Shown piece after piece: positions 1 to 14,400 of a stretch of 64,000 nt of DNA. The position numbers and the translations under genes are program-made. Positions within the stretch are counted from its first letter, which is position 1. Every line of letters begins with the position of its first letter. The notes beneath the pieces were generated by a model, which ran no database searches, was not told the origin of the DNA, and was given only the letters and a program-made list of their open reading frames with translations. The stretch is from Leptasterias polaris (Eukaryota; Echinodermata; Asteroidea; Forcipulatida; Asteriidae), in NCBI GenBank assembly GCA_037783415.1, contig JAZGTN010000086.1, positions 1,044,001 through 1,108,000 of the forward strand, given 5' to 3'.

Positions 1-112
1 TGGGTACGAGTTGACTTGGGTACGAGTTGACTTGGGTACGAGTTGACTTGGGTACGAGTTGACTTGGGTACGAAATGACTTGGGTACGAGATGACTTGGG
101 TACGAGTTGACC
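1..112. repeat. 16-bp tandem repeat (7 units)
   Basis: Unit TTGGGTACGAGTTGAC repeated about seven times, with single-base changes near the 3' end. It runs off the left window edge, so the full length is unknown. Confidence 0.9.
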
Positions 113-199
113 TGTTTCCCTTTGAACATCAGTTGATCAAATAATAGTTTTTCTATTCTTCATTGTGTGTAGTTTTAATACGGATTATCACGTAGCTCG

Positions 200-451
200 G
201 CGGATATAATGGCTGATTTTGTGCTTACAGTACGAGTTCCATTTCATAGCGTTGCTAACCGTTGGCACAGGAAAACGGTGCTTACTGCATGAAAATGAAT
301 GACGTAACAATGCAAATCCATGGTGGACGCGCAAGGTGGCCGCCTTATTTTCTTGCTAACCTGTGAAATATGCTTATGCTTAAGCAAATTTTTCTGCTAC
401 AGTTAGCTCAAAAATTTGCTTACCGTTAAGCAGCTCTATGAAAATGGGCCC
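200..451 (-). mobile_element. GGGCCC-type MITE, 5'-truncated
   Basis: Matches the reverse complement of the copy at 8,960-9,235 (shared tracts around TAACAATGCAAATCCAT and CTTGCTAACCTGTGAAATA), ending AGCTCTATGAAAATGGGCCC. The left terminal repeat is missing. Confidence 0.7.
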
Positions 452-579
452 AGGTGTATAAAGTGTCCAGATAGTATTTTTGAACAGGGCCTTGATCTAC
501 AATTACATACTAAGATGAATTACTCTTTTGATAACGTTTGTTAAATTTATGTTCCTCCCTTCTACTATAACTATACCAG

Positions 580-734
580 ACCAAGCAACTGGGAGGCGAC
601 AATCGGATTCCCGATCCTCTACGACTAACTACGAAGAGGTGACCTATGACCTTAATAACGACATACTGGAGAACAAACAGCTTGCTGTGGATAAACATGA
701 GCTAGACATCACTGGTCACTACCTGCAACACAAG
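580..734 (+). CDS. DCDC1: DCDC1-like window exon 1 (internal)
   Basis: Acceptor CAG ends at 579 after a pyrimidine-rich stretch; donor GTGAGG at 735. It enters with two bases of a split codon and leaves in phase 0. Encodes an acidic linker (residues 1-52) ending HYLQHK, with no recognisable domain. The open frame starting at 528 is not a real start. Confidence 0.65.
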
Positions 735-3700
735 GTGAGGACCAACATAATTGCTTCTCTAAAACCAGGTGTATAAATGGGAACCTGTGAGGGCTGAAAT
801 GGTATTAAGTTGGATTAACCTCTAAGCGCTATTAAATACAAGCAGCTTCTGGCTGTATGCTCTCCAGGGAGTTGAGAAAGTTAGGGGTTATGTGAAAATT
901 AATCCAGGACATGTCTTTACAGGGATGTGATTTCTCCGTTTTTAACCGGAAATCCATTTTTTGTTTATTATTATTATTTTTTTTACTCAGATCAAATTCA
1001 TATGAAGATAAAACCATAAATAATGCCCCAGATTGCAGAGTAGGGCCTTTAAAACCAAAGATAAATGTAATTAGTGGGCTTCGTGCTCGCAAGTTTTTTG
1101 AGCTTGCAAGCTTTCGTGCTTTGTGCTCAGATTTTTTTTTTGTTCTTCAACAACCTATCACATCCCTGCTTTAACATGCCCTATTATAATGCAATCCTGC
1201 TGAGCACTCAGTGGTTTGAGTGGCTGGTTAAATATAGTATAAACAAACTTGTGATTTGGCCGATCTAAGTCTCTGATGTTTGTAAACAAATGTAGCCCCA
1301 GGCCCTGTAAACTTCTCCAATGGTTTCTCCAACACCCAATTTCAAAGAAGGTTACTTAACGGTGGGTAAAAAACATTGTCCCAGACAGTTACTTATCCGC
1401 TGGTTTACCTGGACTAGTTTTGACAAGGTCCCTATGTTGTAGGATTGGTTTAAAGGGAAGTTTTTACGTTTGGTAATGACTCTGAAAATTAATGGCAATA
1501 CAAACTTATTTGCTAAGAAGTACACTGAGCAGCTTTTGAAAGTATAATGCATTTTGAGAAACTGTCCACGTTGAAGTACTGCGGGTATAGAAAAAAATAT
1601 CACTTGTTATCCCCCAAAATTTGAATCTGAGAAGCGTTACGGCCGTAACGCTTCTCAGATTGAGTATTCCTATAGGGAATATTCTTCCTGCGTGGAAATA
1701 TTCGCTCCGGTTTTTGGTGATATCCCCCAAAAGTTTTATTGTATATACCTACATTCATATAGGATTAAAACAATCAAACGGTTCAAAAAACTTAAGGTAT
1801 ACTTTGCCTTTAAGTATGCCTGATGAACAGGGATATTGGTGCTTGGATCCAGCTAATTGGATATGTGCGCTATATATTTTTGCACTAAATTTGTTAGTTT
1901 TACTGTCAAACACCCGCCAGTGTGTACAATGTACATAGTGTACATTTACACATGTCTTTTATTGTAGAAGAAGAATGTGACCTTCATGAATTCAGCATCG
2001 GTCAAGTCTGTCCTAGACCCTTTTTAAAATCACAGCTTGGGCTTGGGCTTCTGCTTGAGCTTCGGATGGATGCTTGAACTCCCGTAATGAAATCACACGT
2101 TTTACAATCAACAAACTGAGACTAATTGTTAATTGGAAAAGATGTGCTTTTATTTCGGGCCTTCAAAAAGTCAGACGGAGCCCAAGTTGGAGCCCAAGTT
2201 GGAGCCCAGGTTGGAGCCCAGGTTGGAGCCCAGGTTGGAGCCCAGGTTGGAGCCCAGGTTGGAGCCCAGGTTGGAGCCCAAGTTGGAGCCCAAGCTGGAG
2301 CCATAGCCCACAAGCCAAAGCCTTGGTTTTGAAAAGGGCCTCAATGTCGTCCCCTACCGCTCGGCATGGCGGTGCTATTTGCTCTCTTGAGTGCTTTCTA
2401 AATTCTAATACATCAGGAATTTAAACATAGTTATGATTACATCCACAGGAGGATCCAAGGTTGGTGCTTTACTCTGAGCTGGCTCTTCAACCCAAGAAAA
2501 AGCAAGGGAGTAGAGACGTCTGACCTCCTAGGTCCCAGACATGGGTCATCAACAAGGTGAATATCAGAAAACCACACCGCCAACTTCTCGTTTAAATTTT
2601 TTTATTTAAAACTGTTTAAGAGAAAAAGTTTAAAATAATGCTTTCCCGGGCTTCGTTTTAAACTGAGTATTTCGTTGTTTGCCCGGAAGAAGGACGTAAC
2701 AAGAGTTTACCAGTAAAACAGCAGTTATGCAAAATTATTTTTCAAGAAAACTGAGCGTGAAAGTTTGATTGGTTCACTGCCGTTTATTAAGTCATTTTAG
2801 GAAGGTTAAAAGTTAGCAGGGAATTTTTGCTGGTGCGCTTGCGTAGTCCACGTTACTAGGCATACTACGCTTACACAGCTAGTGAGAAATTTGCGCTTGC
2901 TCGGTAAGCGGAGAATGGTGATAGCAAGCGCAGAATTCGGCGGTAAGCAGAGCCATGAAATTGGGCCCTGATGTCTTAGCGCTAGACTATCGAGCTAATC
3001 CAGTAGCTAGAGGCAGTTCCAATCCTACATTTTAGCAGCGAGTGCCACAACGTTTTTATAGATGTCAATTGACATCTTTTTGTTTCCACAAACTGGAGTT
3101 GCATGCCTGTTTCATTGGAAAGGTGCTTATATTTTCAAAAAAATTGTACATAGAGTTTCTTTTTTCTATAACAGCGCGGTCAGGTTTATTGTCGGACCAT
3201 GCCACAGCTGGCTCTGGACTATCAAGCTAATCCAGTAGCTAGAGGCAGTTCCAATCCTACATTTTAGCAGCGAGTGCCACAACGTTTTAATAGATGTCAA
3301 TTGTCATCTTTTTGTTTCCACAAACTGCATTTGATTCCTGTTTCATTGGAATGGTTTTTATATTTTCAATTTGTACATAGAGTTTCTTTTTTCTATAACA
3401 GCGTGGTCAGGTTTATTGTCGGACCATGCCACAGCTGGCTCTGGCTGTCATAGAAAAATGGAAAGTTCACAAACAGTTTGCTGATGAAGAAACAGCTGCT
3501 GAAGGTCTAGCAGTAGGAATGGAGAAAAGGTAAGATTTCTTTGTTGAATGTTAACAATTATTATTAATTAGGTTTTGTCAGGGATTTTTGGCACATTGGG
3601 GTGTTTGGATTGAGGCAGTCAATATAAGCATCGGTGACTTGTAGGGTCTTAAAATGTTCAAACGCTTTTGAAACTGTTGTGGCCGAGCGTTAGGTGCGCT

Positions 3701-6700
3701 GGACTCAAGCTATGTTGTTTCTGATCAGCAGAGTGTGGGTTCGATTCCCGGTATTGCCACTTGTGTTCCTAAGCAAGACACTTAACCATTATTACTTTGT
3801 TTTAGGATGGGGTGTAAAGCTGTTGGTCCCGTGTGTTGTGTTATGCACGTCAAAGAACCCAGAGACGCTAAATCGCTAAGAGAAGGGGTTCGCCCCGGTG
3901 TTTCTGGCAGTGGTTGCTGAATGCGCCATAGCACGTTGTAAACCCTTACAAGGTGTTACATAAATGGGTCTCATAATTCAAAAGCTTCAAAAATCTGTCT
4001 GGAAATAAATAATGATAAGCCCTTTGTGACTCCTGTAGATAAAGCGCTATATGAAAACTAGAAATTTGTATTATTCATTTTGTTTGTTTGTATTGTATTA
4101 ATTTTTTTCCAAAAACGGAACAAACCCCATACTCTGGGGAAGGGTTACAACAATAACAACATTTAAAACTTATAGCAATTAATATTCAACATTGACAGTA
4201 TTTTAGGGGGTTAAATTTCTCTTGAGGATTAGCACTGGTACAATTACTATCGCATGCAAGTTTAGAACTTGGACGGGCCAAACGTGCGACCTACATGTAC
4301 CAACTTTTAAATTGGGCTATGAAATTCACGCGATTCGCGCAATCATCTGACGGCGCCCTCTTTTGACTCCATTTTCCTGGGCCATGTTTAAGCACTTCTC
4401 ACTGTGTTTATATAACAATTCTTATTGGTTGAAAGGTTATCACTTGGCCCTTTTTTTGAAGACACGGCCTTGTGATCTCCTCTTGACCAATCAGAATAGA
4501 TAGGCCTAAACTGTCCCAGGTATTTATGAATACAACTTATTAATGTGTTTTTGTATTTATTTGTTAATTTTTGAAACAGACAGCCTGGGAACCCCTTCCA
4601 GCAGTGGGAATTCAGTGACGATGGATTTATTTCTTCTTCAGTAAGTAATTTACTTAAACTCACCAAATTTGATGAAATTTTAACCATGGATGGTTGTCAC
4701 ACATAGCTACCATTTCCTTGTGGTCATTCATCAAAACAGTTGATAATAAATCATTCTTTGACCATGTCTTCAACAGGCAGAACCAGAGCTAGTACTGACC
4801 TACATCGAGACCAAAGTGCAAGATGATGGTGCGGTTGCCATGGACATGATGATGGGATTTGGGCAAGAGCAGACGGCCGCCACCGAGCAACCAAAGGAGA
4901 TCTCCCCAGATGCTTACGAGCCAGATTTTGATTCTTACGAAGACGATCGCCAGGAGGAAGCAAAGGAAGAAAAAACTGATGCGGCCAAGACGGAGAAGGA
5001 TCCGTTCCCTGGTCAGGTTTACACAGTCGCCGTCATCCCAAGATTACCAGCTAGACATCCATGGGCCAAAGCACAGAGGTTGGTACCCATGCTTGATCAA
5101 TCATAGTCATTTCATGGATTTGAATGGATGTATTGATTAATTTATTTTGATTTGATTGATTCACTTTTCTGAGTGGTTAGGTTGATTCATTGATTGGAAT
5201 TAATATTATAGATTTATCCGTTTGAATTGATAAATTGATTGGATGATTTTAATTGATACAGTGCTTTGAATGGTTTATTGATTTGTAGAAATATAATGTA
5301 TTTATTAAAGCTACAGAATTTTATATTTGTTCATTGATTTTAGTTAGTTTATTGATTCATTGATTTTGATTGATTAATTGATTCATTGATTTTTATTGAT
5401 ACATTGGTGCATTGATTGAGTAGGTATTATTTACTGATTTAAGTTGCGAAGGGATATAGTTATTCGTTGATTTGGATGCATATGTTGGTTCATTGATTTG
5501 GATTGATGTATTGAATCATTGAATTTGATGATACATTAATTCATTGATTTGGATGAATATAGTGATTCATCGATTTGCATAGGTGTATATTGATTCATTG
5601 ATTTGGATCAGTGTAATGATGCATTTATTTGGATAGATATATTGATTTATTGATTTGGATTGATAGGTGTATTGATTCATTGACTTGGATGGATGGATTG
5701 ATTCTTTGATTTTGATAAATGTATATTGATTCATTGATTGGATGGATGGATTGATTCATTGATTTGGCTAGACGCATTGATTTATTGATTTGGCTTGATG
5801 TATTGATTTATTAACTTGGATGGATTCATTGATTATATGATTTGGCTAAATGTATTGATTCATTGATTTGGATGGATGGATTGATTCAATGATTTTGCTA
5901 GATGTATTGATTCATTGATTTGGATGGATGTTTGATTCATTGATTTGGATAAATGTATTGATTTATTAACTTGGATGGATTCATTGATTAATTGATTTGG
6001 ATGGATGTATTGATTGATTGCTTTGGATGGATGTTTGATTCATTGATTTGGATAAATGTATTGATTTATTAACTTGGATGGATTCATTGATTAATTGATT
6101 TGGATGGATGTATTGATTGATTGCTTTGGATGGATGTTTGATTCATTGATTTGGATAAATGTATTGATTTATTAACTTGGATGGATTCATTGATTAATTT
6201 ATTTGGATGGATGTATTGATTGATTGCTTTGGATGGATGTTTGATTCATTGATTTGGATAAATGTATTGATTTATTAACTTGGATGGATTCATTGATTAA
6301 TTGATTTGGATGGATATATTGATTGATTGCTTTGGATGGATTGATTGATTTGACTTGATAGTTCATGGAGTCCATTATCCCTCTTAACAGGTGGGCACTG
6401 AAGCAAGAGAAACTGGAAAATCTCGGCCAGTGGAAGCACACCAAGGCCCAGAACCCACTGTGGAACAAGCTGGCCTACTCCTGGCCGGTAAACGCCAAAG
6501 GGGAATGGAACGAGGACTGCGATTGGCCGATGGAGGGATATCTCATCCCTTATGCCCCACCCATTAAGAAGATGACCAGAAAGGCCAGCTCAGAGGTAGA
6601 CCTCATCGATGGTGGAGACCAGAGAGTGTCTACTATGAGAAGTATGTTTTGGATAAAGAACAATAATTGGATTTAATCTGTTGACCCCTCGCACTAACCG

Positions 6701-9700
6701 CTTCACTTCACTCATGCGATTGTTGGCGATGCTGATTTCAAAAAGCACACCATGCAAGTCTCATGCTTCATTCTGCAGAGACTAGTGGGAACCAGCCGCA
6801 CACAACACATGGCTATTTGGCTCGTAGACTATAAAGAGCAACCGAGTGCAGAGAATAATGTGGTTTTTTCTGCCACAAACTCATAAACGTGAGAAAGACT
6901 AGAAGGGAACCAGTCACAAGCTATGTTCAATGCATGGCATTTTAGCTGGTAAAGTGTTCTCAGTTTCTACAGTTTCTACTAAGCAAATCATTTCAGCTGT
7001 GTCATAAGGCAGAACTCAAGACTGTTCTTGTGTTAAAGGTGCTGTATACGATTGGTAATTGGAGCCTACTGATTGTGTTAATCCTATATAAATGTAGGTA
7101 CATACAATAAAACAAACCTGTGAAAATTTCACTTCAAAAGGTGGTCGCGTTTTTGAGATATCACCAAAAAACCGGAGCGAATATTTCTACGCAGGAAGAA
7201 TATTCCCCATAGGAATACACAGTCTGAGAAGCGTTTCTGTCAGAAACGCTTCTCAGATTAAAATTTTGGGGGATAAAAAGTGGTATCGTTTTCCATAACC
7301 GCAGTACTTCGAAGTGAAATGTTTCTCAAAATGCATTATACTATCCAAAGCTGCTGTACATCTTGCCACGTAAGTGTTTATTGGCATTAATTTTCAGAGT
7401 CATTACCAAACGTGTACTGTGCCTTTAACCCTTGGGAGATTTCCAGTCAATTTTGTAAAACTCTTTTCCTTTGGTTCTTACTTGTAGCGGTTCCACTGAG
7501 ACTGAGAGTCTTGAAGAACGGTGAGAAGGATGTTCAGCGGATGGCCCATGTCATCGGCCCGGACCTTACCAATGTAAGTTTGACAAACCAGCGAATACTG
7601 TGGCCTGACTCACTCGCAGCTTGTCCTACTGACAAAAACCCCTAAACCAATCTAAGCTCCAACGTATTCAAAACTCTCCTGCTCGTCTTGTCACCTGGGC
7701 CCAATTTTATAGAGCTGCTTAAGCAGAAAATATTGCTCAACAGTTTTTTGCTTTGCAGAAATGAGCAGGATACCAGTCACAAATTGTACATGTGAGATGG
7801 TAGTTTGACTGGTAACCTTTTTCTGGTAAGCATAAATTTGTTGTGCTTAAGCAGCTCTATGAAATTGGGCCATGCTCATCACCTCACCAACATATCACTC
7901 TAATACTCAGTACTCTTCATTGGTTACCCGTCTCCAAACGTATAGAGTTCAAACTACTCCTACTGACATACAAATCCCTCAACCAGCCTGCACCCCACTA
8001 CCTCCAAGAACTCCTTGACCCGTACCAACCTTGTCGTACCCTCCGTTCCAGCTCTACTTCTCAACTCGTCCCATACATCACTCTTACTAAATAATAATAA
8101 TATGGCCATTGTTTGTTCTCACATTCTTCCCTGACATTGTGGAACAACTTGCTAATCTTTATCAAAACTGCTCCAAATGAGAACATTTTCATGCTAAAAA
8201 CAAACCTCTTTAACTAATTTATTGCTAATTTCTTGTGTAAAGCGCTTTGGGAAATTTGTGCGAGGCGCTATATAATATGATTTATTATTATTAATATTAT
8301 TATTTCATTTTCTCACAGCATGCAAAAGCAAGATAACATTTTCCTTTGTGCCGGTAACTTCTTGAGTCGGGCTTCGTCCTGTAGCCTTAGATCTCAAGAG
8401 TCTTTCTCAGGATCCTTGCTGTTCCCTAAAGCGCTGCCTTCTGTATCAGATCTTCTCTCACAGTTGTCCCTATCTCATCTAGATGTTTCCCCAGTGCTTT
8501 CAGAATGGTGTCAAGTACTCCAACCACCACAGGGACTACTTTCACTTTCACCGGCCAAATCTTACGAAGTTCCCTGGCCAGGTCTATCATTATTATTATT
8601 ATTTATAACTTCATTTGATGACAGATGATGAGGGATTTAAATAAGACGGCGATGAACGGAAAGCGACCGCATCGTCGGAGTCTCTCTCGAGAGAAGAGTC
8701 TGGACAGACAGGAAGAGGAGATGACCAAGAGGAAGCAAGCCAAGAAAGATGACCTCAAAACTCTGGAATTCCAGCTGGTAAGAATGACAGATATAACCCT
8801 GCACAGAGTCCCGTCTACTGAAAATCAGACCAATGTTGTACGGGTCCTCTGGTTACAGTCACATTTACTTTGTTGCGTGGAGTGGGAGGTGGTCGTTGGA
8901 AACCGAAAAGCTGCTCAGAGGCTTGCCAGAAATCAGGGCACCGCCTGATGCAATAAACAGGGCCCATTTTCATCATAGAGCTGCTTAACGATTAGCAAAT
9001 TTTCGTGCTAACTGTAACAGAAAAATGTGCTTAAGCATAAGCGTATTTCACAGGTTAGCAAGAAAATTAAACGGCCAGCTCGCTCGTTTACAATGGATTT
9101 GCATTGTTACATCATGCATTAAGCACCGGAAGGTTACCATGCCTTTTCGCGTGCTTACGTTAAGCAGCGCTGTGAAATAGAAACTCGCACGTAAGCACAG
9201 AATCGGCTGTTAAGCAGCTCTATGAAATTGGGCCCTGATGGCTTGTCCACTTTATCAGAGGGTCGGATGTGTGCGGGCTCTGTTGACACTCACACGAAGC
9301 CATGAGGAAGACTTTGGTATGCTTGGTATGGTAACAGATTCTTCCCAGCCCAGAAAAAACCCACCACCACTCTTGGAACTGGAACTTAATGTAAATGTAC
9401 TGATATAAATTGCACAGTTTATTTGAAAGTTGAAGTGTAAGTCTACGTTCTTCCACCTCAGTTTCTAGATCGATGCACTGCACTTCTCAATCTTCCATTC
9501 GCCGCCCGTCGTCTCTTCGACCAAGACGGAAAGGAACACCACAACTTGGACAACCTACAGCGAGATCAGCTTGCCTTCGTGTCCTGCGGCGAGGCGTGGA
9601 GTGACCCCAACCTGTCCAGCCAGGAGCAACAACGACGTATGATTCTGGCGACACTGGCGGCAGACGTCAACGCCATGAAAGAGTTTTGTGCGTTACGGAA

Positions 9701-11459
9701 CCCCATGAGTGAGTTTTTTGTGTCTCAGATTTCTCAAACATTTGTCACAAGAATGAACAAATGTTGAATTTCCTATAATAACCCTCTATAAGAAACTGCC
9801 ACTTTTGTCATGCCACTTGGGGAAGAATGCGCGCAACCCAATGTTGCCGTGATACAACACTTTTGTCCGAGCTAAAACATAACAAAGTTGAGATATTATG
9901 TTCTTGTGCTTTAGCTAAGTTAAAATGTTAGCCCATCCCATCGGTCTTGGATGAAACCAGTGGGGCCGAGCGAACAAGCTCATTCATCAGCCCATTCCAA
10001 CGGTCTGGGATGAGACCGGTGGGGCCAAGCGAACAAGCTCATTAGCCCATCCCATCGGTCTTGGATGAAACCAGTGGGGCCGAGCGAACAAGCTCATTCA
10101 TCAGCCCATTCCAGCGGTCTTGGATAACACCGGTGGGGCCGAGCGAACAAGCTCATCAGCCCATCCCAGCGGTCTTGGATAAGACCGGTGGGGCCGAGCG
10201 AACAAGCTCATTAGCCCATCCCATCGGTCTTGGATAAGATTCGTGGGGCCGAGCGAACAGGCTCATTAGCCCATCCCATCGGTCTTGGATGAAACCAGTG
10301 GGGCCGAGCGAACAAGCTCATTCATCAGCCCATTCCAGCGGTCTGGGATGAGACCGGTGGGGCCAAGCGAACAAGCTCATCAGCCCATTCCAGCAGTCTT
10401 GAATGAGACCGGTGGGGCCAAGAGAAGGTATTGAAGTTTTTAAAAGTTTTCCGGGGTTCAACCTCTAGTAACCGCTGGTTTAATTTTACAATTCTGCCTT
10501 AAAAATATCAGACCTTATTGACAATTGTTTGTGTTTTCTATATAGATATTGTTCTAGATGTTGACGGCCAGCTAGCTGCAGGGAGCCCTCTAGTGGTGAA
10601 CCCAATTGGAGTGACGCCTGAAGAGAGACAACACATTATAAGGGGTCCGACCCCTGAACCTGAAGACGAGGAAAATGAGACCGAGGGAGACCCATATGCA
10701 AATCTAAGGTTCGTCAATTTCCATCCCAGAAAATTTTAATTTTTAGTGTCCAATGTTTACCCAAATAAATGTTTTGAGAAAATATAATTAGCTGTTGCAA
10801 ACTGCTTCCAACCAAAAGAACCTGTGGTATAAGCGTAAAAAACAGTTGATTTCGAAGGCTTAATGACATCACAACACACATAAACATGTAAACAGGTGTA
10901 ACAAAAGCAGTCAATTGGAAATGCATTAAGAGAGAATAGCAGAAAGCATACAGAAAAAGCAGGGGTAAACAGAGAATAAGGAGACAAAGGGGGTACATAC
11001 ATACATACATACATACATACATACATACATACATACATACATACATACATACATACATACATACATACATACATACATACATACATACATACATACATAC
11101 ATACATACATACATACATACATACATACATACATACATACATACATACATACATACATACATACATACATACATACATACATACATACATACATACATAC
11201 ATACATACATACATACATACATACATACATACATACATACATACATACATACATACATACATACATACATACATACATACATACATACATACATACATAC
11301 ATACATACATACATACATACATACATACATACATACATACATACATACATACATACATACATACATACATACATACATACATACATACATACATACATAC
11401 ATACATGTACATACATACATACATACATACATACATACATACATACATACATACATACA

Positions 11460-11491
<32 letters not shown>

Positions 11492-14400
11492 AGGCATTTA
11501 TAAAGCGCCACCACATCAAGAACGCAGCGCATTAGATAGGGTATAAATAATTTTTGATACACTTCTTGAATTTGCTTAAAGGGTGTGCATAACATTGGTA
11601 AGAATGAAAATATAAATGTTCACAGATTTGCACACAACCTACATGGTATAAAGATGGTCATGGTGGGAAACTCCCCTTGAATTTGTTTGCTTGAAATGCA
11701 ATAGTTTTTGAGAAATGGGTAAAACAATTAGGTTTGATCTTGCGAGACCAAAACTCAATGTTTTAAAACAGTGAAAACATTTAAGGTTTTTTGCACCTTT
11801 TTCTTGTGACTCCAATGACTGATTAAGCTTAAACTTTCACAGGTTTGTTATTTCATGTTTATGTTGGGTCACATCGAGTGTCTTTGTCAATAATCAATGT
11901 GGCACATGTGCTTTAAAGGTATGGTAGAGTTGACAAATTGTCACAGACAGTGTTCATGTTTTGTGTGATCAACCATGTAGATGAAATAACAAACCTGTAC
12001 AAATTTGGGCTTAATCTGTTGTGTGAGTCGGGAGAAAATAGTGAAAAACCATGCTCAATTTTCAGCATGTATAGACATTGTGCTTAATTCTGGTTGTAAT
12101 AACTGAAATCAGCTGTTGTGTTTTTTAGGTTTTCAGATATAGTTTTCTTGGCTTGCTTGTGTTTAAGGCGATGAATGGTTATTCCCCGTCTTATATATGT
12201 GATCTTGTGCAGCCATATGTTCCAACACGAGAAAACCTACGCTCTGCAGACAAATTTCTGCTTGAAGAACACAGGGCACGCAACTCTTGGGGAGAGCGTT
12301 CATTTCAAGTCGCAGCAGCAAAGATATGGAATGGTCTTCCACACAACGTCCGGGCAGCTGTCACAACTGATACATTCAAATCAGCACTCAAAACACATCT
12401 GTTCAACATGCACAACTAATCATTGCCTTTGACATTATTTTGATATGGACATGTGAATTTGACCACAGAGCATAATAACTATAACTATTTTATTAGATAT
12501 CACGAGCAGTGCACTTGGAGCTCAACTGACTAGAGTGCAGATTTTTGAGCAAGCGCCATGAGCGCCTGCATTGGCGGATACCGGCGCTATATAAGACTTT
12601 GATTATTATTATTATTATTATTATTATTAATTTCAGAGGGAATATATGTCACAGAAGAAATTGTTCTAATATGAACTTCATAATCAGTAAGCTTTCAGAC
12701 TAGAACTAAACATTAATTTGTATCCTTACTAATCCTGTATAATACCTTTGAGTTTTAATTGGGTGTGATCTACTTTTTCCACTTCAGTGCGCATGAGCGT
12801 GCCCACATGGTGTCTGAGCAGCGAGCAGAAGGCCTGAAATGGCCCTGGGAGCGTGTCCTAAATGTGGGTCTAGATGAGGTCATAGAGGTCAATCAGGGGT
12901 CACCAAAGGAAGAGCCAGCCTTCACAAACCAAGATCTCTACAAGAAATTCAGGTAAGGTGACCTTGAGAAATTAAAGAAGTTACAAAATCAGTTTGATTA
13001 CAATTTTTGTATTCTTATTGTTTAACCTTTTTGAAACCAAACCAAGAGATCATCAAAAGCAACTAGTATAGTCAAACCTCATATTACCGCAGGTCTCGTA
13101 ATACCGTGGTACCAGAAATTCTGTTTTTTTCATTGTCAATACGCCCTCAAGCGACGACTTTCAATAAGTGAACCGGTAACTAAGGCCCTGTCAACTATTT
13201 TGTGGACTTCGGAGAAAAAATGTATCGTCTCCTGAAAAGTTATACAAAATTTAATTTTTTTAAAAACTTTTGACTGACCTAGTGAATTTCCGTTGACCAT
13301 GTCCGTCAAAACGTACCCCTAATCTTTTCACACTTTATTGCAAAGTTCATTTTGTTGACGCAAATTCAAAGTGCTAGCCCCAATTTTCACTTTTGCAATT
13401 TGAATTTTTGTCATTGGACGTGTCACACTCTCGAAATTGTACACAAAAGTACGGAGTTAAAACAAGTTTTTTTCCCCGTAAAATACCATTTGCTGCCGCT
13501 GTGAAGAAGTGCGCCCTCAATATCCTTTACCGTACATATCACATGTCAGCATGATGCCGCGATGATATGAGGCTCTCCTCCAGAATAGGGTAATCGATCC
13601 TACTGTGACCTGCAGGTTTTACTCTATTCTCAAAAACTATTGCATTTTAATGAAAAATATTTCAAGGGAATTTCCCACCTTGACCTTTCTTTATACCGTG
13701 TACGATGTTTTTGACTCTTAATAAGTATTTTTGCACACCCTTTAAATCATTACTTCACAATTGCTACAAAACTGAAATACCAACAAATTAATTTCCAAAT
13801 GAAGTCTAGTTTTCCATTTTTTTTTACCCGCCAGGCCCAAGCATCCTAAAAGTCCTCGTAGCAACCACCTAGCCCACCAGCGCTTTGTGTTTGAAGATGG
13901 CTTCTTGGCGGTCAAGTCTGCGCCGTATCTCGTGGTTGGCTTAGAGCAGCCAGAGATTGAACTCTCCAGGGTGGTCTTGTGTAAGAAGAATCCTGAAGAT
14001 CCAACGATGAGGTGGGAAGCCGACACTCAGGGGTAAGTCTGGCTAATAATGATAAGCACTTTGAGACGCCTGTAGATACAGCATATGAAAACTAGTTATT
14101 ATAATTTTCTGCATCTCCCATCCACCACAGGTTTATTCGCTCCAAGGCCAATCCCGACCTCGTCCTTGGAGTCCAGATGCCGAGCATCAAGTCAGACGAC
14201 GATGGTACCACCTGCAGTAGCTTTTACAGCCAGCCGGTGTTGCTGCAGCACCAGCGGATGGAGAAATACGGCACGGCAAACCAGAAATGGTCCTACGAGA
14301 AGGAGACTGGTTTTATGGATGCTTTTTCAGGCGACATCAGAGACAAAGGTTGGTTGATAAAAGAAAAGGAGTGACTGGCACAAGGAAAATAAGATCTGTC

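Noticed and set aside
528..580. ATG at 528 as the start of the DCX gene
   Set aside because: The bases before 580 look like intron ending in CAG, and the exon enters mid-codon; the true start lies before the window.
2074..2424. WSPG/GAQV/WAPT repeat proteins on both strands
   Set aside because: A 12-bp repeat has no stops in several frames; it lies in an intron of the DCX gene.
3694..3879. Small + strand ORF within the family A SINE
   Set aside because: It runs across the tRNA-like head and body and has no protein-family features.
10714..11595. Three long - strand ORFs (197-293 codons) of MYVC repeats
   Set aside because: They are translations of the TACA microsatellite; no flanking protein homology or splice structure.
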